This document shows positions 61,244 to 64,000 of a DNA stretch of 64,000 nucleotides, piece after piece. Under the pieces are notes generated by a model. That model saw only the letters and a program-made list of their open reading frames with translations. It made no database searches and had not been told where the DNA came from. Source of the stretch: Allocoprococcus sp004560705 (GTDB lineage Bacteria; Bacillota; Clostridia; Lachnospirales; Lachnospiraceae); NCBI RefSeq assembly GCF_052065755.1, contig NZ_JBQHTK010000013.1:11270-75269 (forward strand), in the 5' to 3' direction. The position numbers and the translations under genes are program-made. Position 1 is the first letter of the stretch, and each line of letters starts with the position of its first letter.

Positions 61244-61371
61244 TTTGTTGTACAACGAGCCCTCTGAAAGCCCTGTAAAGTAAACGGTATAGCTATAACT
61301 ATAACTCTTTGCTCACAAATCTCAATGTCGGTTAGCTGCTGATTCCCATATTACACCTGCCTTCTGGGTAC

Positions 61372-61402
61372 AAAAATACCGCAGGTGGATCCCCCACGGT
61401 AA
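61372..61402 (-). terminator. terminator of the hypothetical membrane gene
   Basis: On the minus strand TACCG, GG-type inner pairs and CGGTATTTTTG form a hairpin with T run that starts right at the stop codon. The rest of 61244-61371 contains no gene I can support. Confidence 0.6.
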
Positions 61403-62083
61403 TCATTTTCTTATTTTTTTATTATCATATATATGATAATTCCTCATCATAATATCAACTCTATAGCCCTCAAACCTCATTTTTCTCCTCAAAAATACGA
61501 TTGCAGCAATTGCCATAAACGATAATACTGCGAAATTATACTCATTGCATTTTCTGCTTGTTAAGTAAACAAAAATCAAAGTCAAGCACATCCAAAACAT
61601 AGATCTACTCATTTCTGAAATACTGTACATCTTTTCCGCCTTCCCTATCACACCTTCCGTTTCAAGCACGGTCAAGCAATAATGAAATGCAAATCTGTTT
61701 TGTTCTTCTTCAGTATATCCCGATTTCAGTTCTTTACTCTTAAAACATTTTTTCAAGATACGTTGCTTCACTTTTTTAGATAATTTGAAATCCAATCGTT
61801 TATTTTTCCATCTGCTTGAATCCTTAAAATAATTCTCATCCAACTTACCTATAAAATGTCCGGCAAGATCATCCGCAATTTTACCAATTTCATGGTAAAG
61901 TACTCCGCATAAATAACTTACGACAAAAAACGAAAAATACTTTATCGCCCCATCTGTCAATATATCTGGTATATATTCTTCTGCATTTGGGAATAAGAAT
62001 GCCATTCCCATCACAAACATCGCTCCAGGTATAAGCATACAAAAAATATCAAATATTCCAAATTTTTCTAAAAATTGTTCCAT
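61403..62083 (-). CDS. hypothetical four-helix membrane protein
   Basis: I do not recognise this 226-residue protein. It has hydrophobic helices near residues 14-30, 47-64, 160-175 and 184-200, with a long basic cytoplasmic loop between helices 2 and 3 (KNKRLDFKLSKKVKQRILKK). Composition is AT-rich and Lys/Phe-rich, unlike neighbouring housekeeping genes. Its place after tRNA-Pro suggests acquired DNA. Confidence 0.65.
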   Translation of the reverse strand: MEQFLEKFGIFDIFCMLIPGAMFVMGMAFLFPNAEEYIPDILTDGAIKYFSFFVVSYLCGVLYHEIGKIADDLAGHFIGKLDENYFKDSSRWKNKRLDFKLSKKVKQRILKKCFKSKELKSGYTEEEQNRFAFHYCLTVLETEGVIGKAEKMYSISEMSRSMFWMCLTLIFVYLTSRKCNEYNFAVLSFMAIAAIVFLRRKMRFEGYRVDIMMRNYHIYDNKKIRK

Positions 62084-62170
62084 ATCTCCACTCTCCTTCC
62101 ACCACCATTATACCGCAGAAGGAAAGCTTTTCCAAGTACTGCACGGGATTACAAAAATAACTGAAAATAA

Positions 62171-62431
62171 CTAATCACCGGGCTGCTTCAAATATTTCTT
62201 TCTCACCATAATTCCTCTCAAAATCTCATCCTGCAGCAGATTAATCCCATTTTCCTGTAATGGATCAAAATGATATTCCGATAAAAAATCCGGATGCTGT
62301 TCAAAAAAATGCCTCTGAACCTCTTCCGGCTGGTTCAGCAAATTCTGTTCATAAAAATCCAGATCATCCCCTTCTATAAATTTCCAGAAACGTTCTGTCT
62401 CCTCTCCTGTAAACTCATTTTTACTCTTCAT
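62171..62431 (-). CDS. hypothetical acidic small protein
   Basis: This 86-residue soluble protein (MKSKNEFTGEETERFWKFIE) is acidic and aromatic-rich, with no family I recognise. The ATG six to eight bases after AAGGGG is used. It is divergent from a ribbon-helix-helix gene 96 bp away, so the pair may share an operator. Confidence 0.6.
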   Translation of the reverse strand: MKSKNEFTGEETERFWKFIEGDDLDFYEQNLLNQPEEVQRHFFEQHPDFLSEYHFDPLQENGINLLQDEILRGIMVRKKYLKQPGD

Positions 62432-62527
62432 GTGCATCACCCCTTTATATACTACTTTATCTTATTTTATCCTACTTTTAAAGACTAAATCTTACAAAAT
62501 GGTATATTGTATAAAAGGAGGAGTTCC

Positions 62528-62692
62528 ATGAAACCACTAAAGACAAAAGTAAGTATCACACTTGACTCAGATATCATCACCAAAGTGAAAGTTCTGGCAG
62601 AAAATGATGACCGATCCTTCAGCCAATACATAAATCTCGTACTGAAAGAACATATTTCTTCACAGTCGGATCAGAATAATGAAAAGATATAA
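62528..62692 (+). CDS. ribbon-helix-helix DNA-binding protein
   Basis: This 54-residue protein has the Arc/CopG pattern: a strand TKVSITLDSDIITKVKVLA followed by helix and turn (DDRSFSQYINLVLKEHI). AAAGGAGGAG precedes the ATG. Such proteins are often antitoxins or plasmid-type regulators; the divergent 86-residue protein is its only visible partner. Confidence 0.72.
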   Translation: MKPLKTKVSITLDSDIITKVKVLAENDDRSFSQYINLVLKEHISSQSDQNNEKI

Positions 62693-62695
62693 AAA

Positions 62696-62740
62696 CAGGG
62701 AGGGCATATCAGATATTCTTATCTTGATATTCCTTCCCTG
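62696..62740. terminator. terminator between the RHH gene and cysK
   Basis: CAGGGAGG then ATATCA pair with TGATAT then CCTTCCCTG across a short loop, directly after the RHH stop and before convergent cysK. Confidence 0.65.
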
Positions 62741-62786
62741 ATTATTATCTGTTAATTGTCTGGTAAACAAAACCATTTACGCAGCT

Positions 62787-63713
62787 CTATTCAAACAGCG
62801 GGGTTGAAAAATACCGTTCTGCCGTATCCGGTAAAATGGTCACTACCGTTTTCCCCTTACCAAGCTTCTTCGCCAGCCTTTTAGCCGCAGCAACATTCGT
62901 TCCGCTTGAAATACCGCACATCAGTCCTTCAAGCCGTGCCAGATCTCTCGCAGTCTGAAGCGCTTCTTCATCCGTTACGATCACAACCTCATCGTAAATA
63001 TCCTGATTTAAAATCTCCGGTATCACACCGTCTCCGATTCCCATCTGCAAATGGCTTCCGACTTCACCACCCGACAGAATCGCAGCATGCTCCGGCTCAA
63101 TCGCCCAGATCGTTATCTCCGGATTCGCCTTCCTAAGCGCTTCACCCACACCGGAAATCGTTCCACCCGTTCCGATTCCAGAGCAAAATCCATCAATCCT
63201 TCCTCCAACCTGCTCAACAATCTCTCTTCCGGTCATATTCAAATGAGCTTCATAATTGGCCATATTCTCAAACTGCTGCGGAACATAGACCCTGGAATCC
63301 GCTTCCTTCATCTCCAGCGCAGTACGAATACATCTCTGTATACATTCCCCGATATCGCCCTCATCGTGGACCAATTTCACCTCAGCCCCATAATTCTGCA
63401 CCAGCTTCCGGCGTTCCTCACTGACCGAATCCGGCATAATGATCACTGTATGGTATCCCCGGACCGCACCAACAAGCGCAAGCCCGATCCCCTGATTTCC
63501 ACTGGTCGGTTCCACAATAATCGTATCCTTCTGAATCTTCCCCTGCTTTTCCGCATCCAGAATCATATTCCAGGCCGTTCTCGTCTTCACCGAACCGCCA
63601 ACATTCAGCGCCTCAAACTTCACCAGAATCTCTGCACTGTCTTCATCTGTCATCCGGTTCAACCGAATCATCGGCGTATTTCCCACTGCCTCAAGTACAT
63701 TATTATATATCAT
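62787..63713 (-). CDS. cysK: cysteine synthase (O-acetylserine sulfhydrylase)
   Basis: This 308-residue PLP enzyme makes cysteine from O-acetylserine and sulfide. Visible motifs are NVGGSVKTRTAWNMI near residue 37 (PLP-lysine; the typical form is S-x-K-D-R, here S-V-K-T-R), EPTSGNQGIGLALV near 68 and GIGTGGTISGVGE near 176 (phosphate loop). A strong promoter lies upstream. No sulfate-assimilation or cysE gene is adjacent. Confidence 0.92.
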   Translation of the reverse strand: MIYNNVLEAVGNTPMIRLNRMTDEDSAEILVKFEALNVGGSVKTRTAWNMILDAEKQGKIQKDTIIVEPTSGNQGIGLALVGAVRGYHTVIIMPDSVSEERRKLVQNYGAEVKLVHDEGDIGECIQRCIRTALEMKEADSRVYVPQQFENMANYEAHLNMTGREIVEQVGGRIDGFCSGIGTGGTISGVGEALRKANPEITIWAIEPEHAAILSGGEVGSHLQMGIGDGVIPEILNQDIYDEVVIVTDEEALQTARDLARLEGLMCGISSGTNVAAAKRLAKKLGKGKTVVTILPDTAERYFSTPLFE

Positions 63714-63747
63714 TTCAATTGTTCCTCCACAAAACCTCTATCTTAAT

Positions 63748-63776
63748 AGTATATTGCGAAATAAAGGCAGATGCAA
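63748..63776 (-). promoter_or_regulatory. promoter of cysK
   Basis: On the minus strand TTGCAT and TATACT are 17 bp apart, about 35 bases before the cysK ATG. Confidence 0.6.
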
Positions 63777-64000
63777 CATAAAATGATTCTCCCAAAAAGA
63801 ATCCATCATAGAATCTTTCGAAGAAAAAGCCCAATTTCTCCTTCTATTACAGCATAAAAAATCAGAGAGCCTCTTCTGACTATTACATAACTCAAACTTC
63901 CCACACCGATAAGGTGTTCTGTACCTTGAAAATTCAATATTTCAGCCAATAAAAAGGGCATAAATAACGCTCTTTTGATATAATGGAATTGTCCAGAAAC
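63777..64000. other. right-edge intergenic region without a supported gene
   Basis: About 220 bases show AT-rich sequence, a CACACC-GATAA-GGTGTT dyad at about 63901-63918 and no frame I can support in the available length. It may be the end of an element that continues beyond the window. Confidence 0.3.

Noticed and set aside
63777..64000. Left end of an insertion sequence at the window edge
   Set aside because: A dyad and AT-rich DNA are visible, but no transposase frame or terminal repeat pair can be confirmed before the window ends.

Overview
The window looks like a chromosomal segment of a Gram-positive, gut-type Clostridia bacterium, most likely a Lachnospiraceae member. The clues are the GlgC/GlgD pair, SpoVG, a long PRPP synthetase, a VanR/VanS-like pair beside a YhaO/YhaN-like pair, an M20 amidohydrolase beside a DUF5058 membrane protein, and sortase-assembled surface proteins. 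I cannot assign genus or species from sequence alone.

Layout. 1-1.6 kb: divergent DUF5058 protein (cut by the edge) and M20 amidohydrolase. 1.7-13 kb (minus): one long nucleoside uptake and salvage operon. Its order is lipoprotein BmpA/NupN, ATPase NupO, permeases NupP and NupQ, uridine phosphorylase, DeoC, Cdd, Add, DeoB, a Crp/Fnr-type regulator and purine nucleoside phosphorylase, followed by a truncated cell-wall-protein remnant. 13.3-16 kb (minus): glycogen genes glgC-glgD, then spoVG. 16.2-21 kb (plus): murC, a DnaD-like and a DnaC-like replication gene, and prs. 21-25.5 kb (minus): a VanR/VanS-like two-component system in one unit with a SbcD/SbcC-like (YhaO/YhaN) pair. 25.6-28.8 kb (minus): asnS, then a lipoprotein DNA/RNA nuclease with a barstar-like inhibitor. 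28.9-39.5 kb (minus): a complete sortase-pilus locus. 39.7-48.2 kb: cyclophilin lipoprotein, membrane protein, tRNA-Gly, MATE pump, proline iminopeptidase, EamA exporter, SsuABC-type ABC importer and a LacX-like epimerase. 48.3-50.6 kb: niaR and a wrecked nadABC operon. 51-54.8 kb: MATE pump, an AlbA_2/Schlafen-type regulator with an operator array, and remnants of DUF2798 and hicAB genes. 55-64 kb: tRNA-Leu and tRNA-Tyr, two C39-like peptidases flanking asnB, a 2'-5' RNA-ligase-like protein, an AEC transporter, tRNA-Pro with a small AT-rich accessory cluster, and cysK.

The most striking system is at 38.5-39.5 kb. Two perfect 35-bp inverted repeats (38594-38628 and 38886-38920) bound a ~257-bp AT-rich segment. 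That segment carries a sigma-A-like promoter pointing at the pilus operon in the assembled orientation. Each repeat contains an 11-4-11 dyad typical of a tyrosine-recombinase core site. A 190-residue, FimB-sized tyrosine recombinase ends 10 bp from the right repeat. I read this as a phase-variable ON/OFF switch for the whole pilus locus: signal peptidase, XRE regulator, tip adhesin, LPXTG major and minor pilins, and two sortases. A small ORF straddles the left repeat, so its first codons exist only in the ON orientation.

Other points of interest: in-frame deletions and a nonsense codon that destroy nadA, nadB and nadC while niaR stays intact; a family of structured intergenic repeats (372-414, 31457-31657, 59266-59399); a 20-bp-phased operator array upstream of the AlbA_2 regulator; and a hairpin that abuts the barstar start codon.
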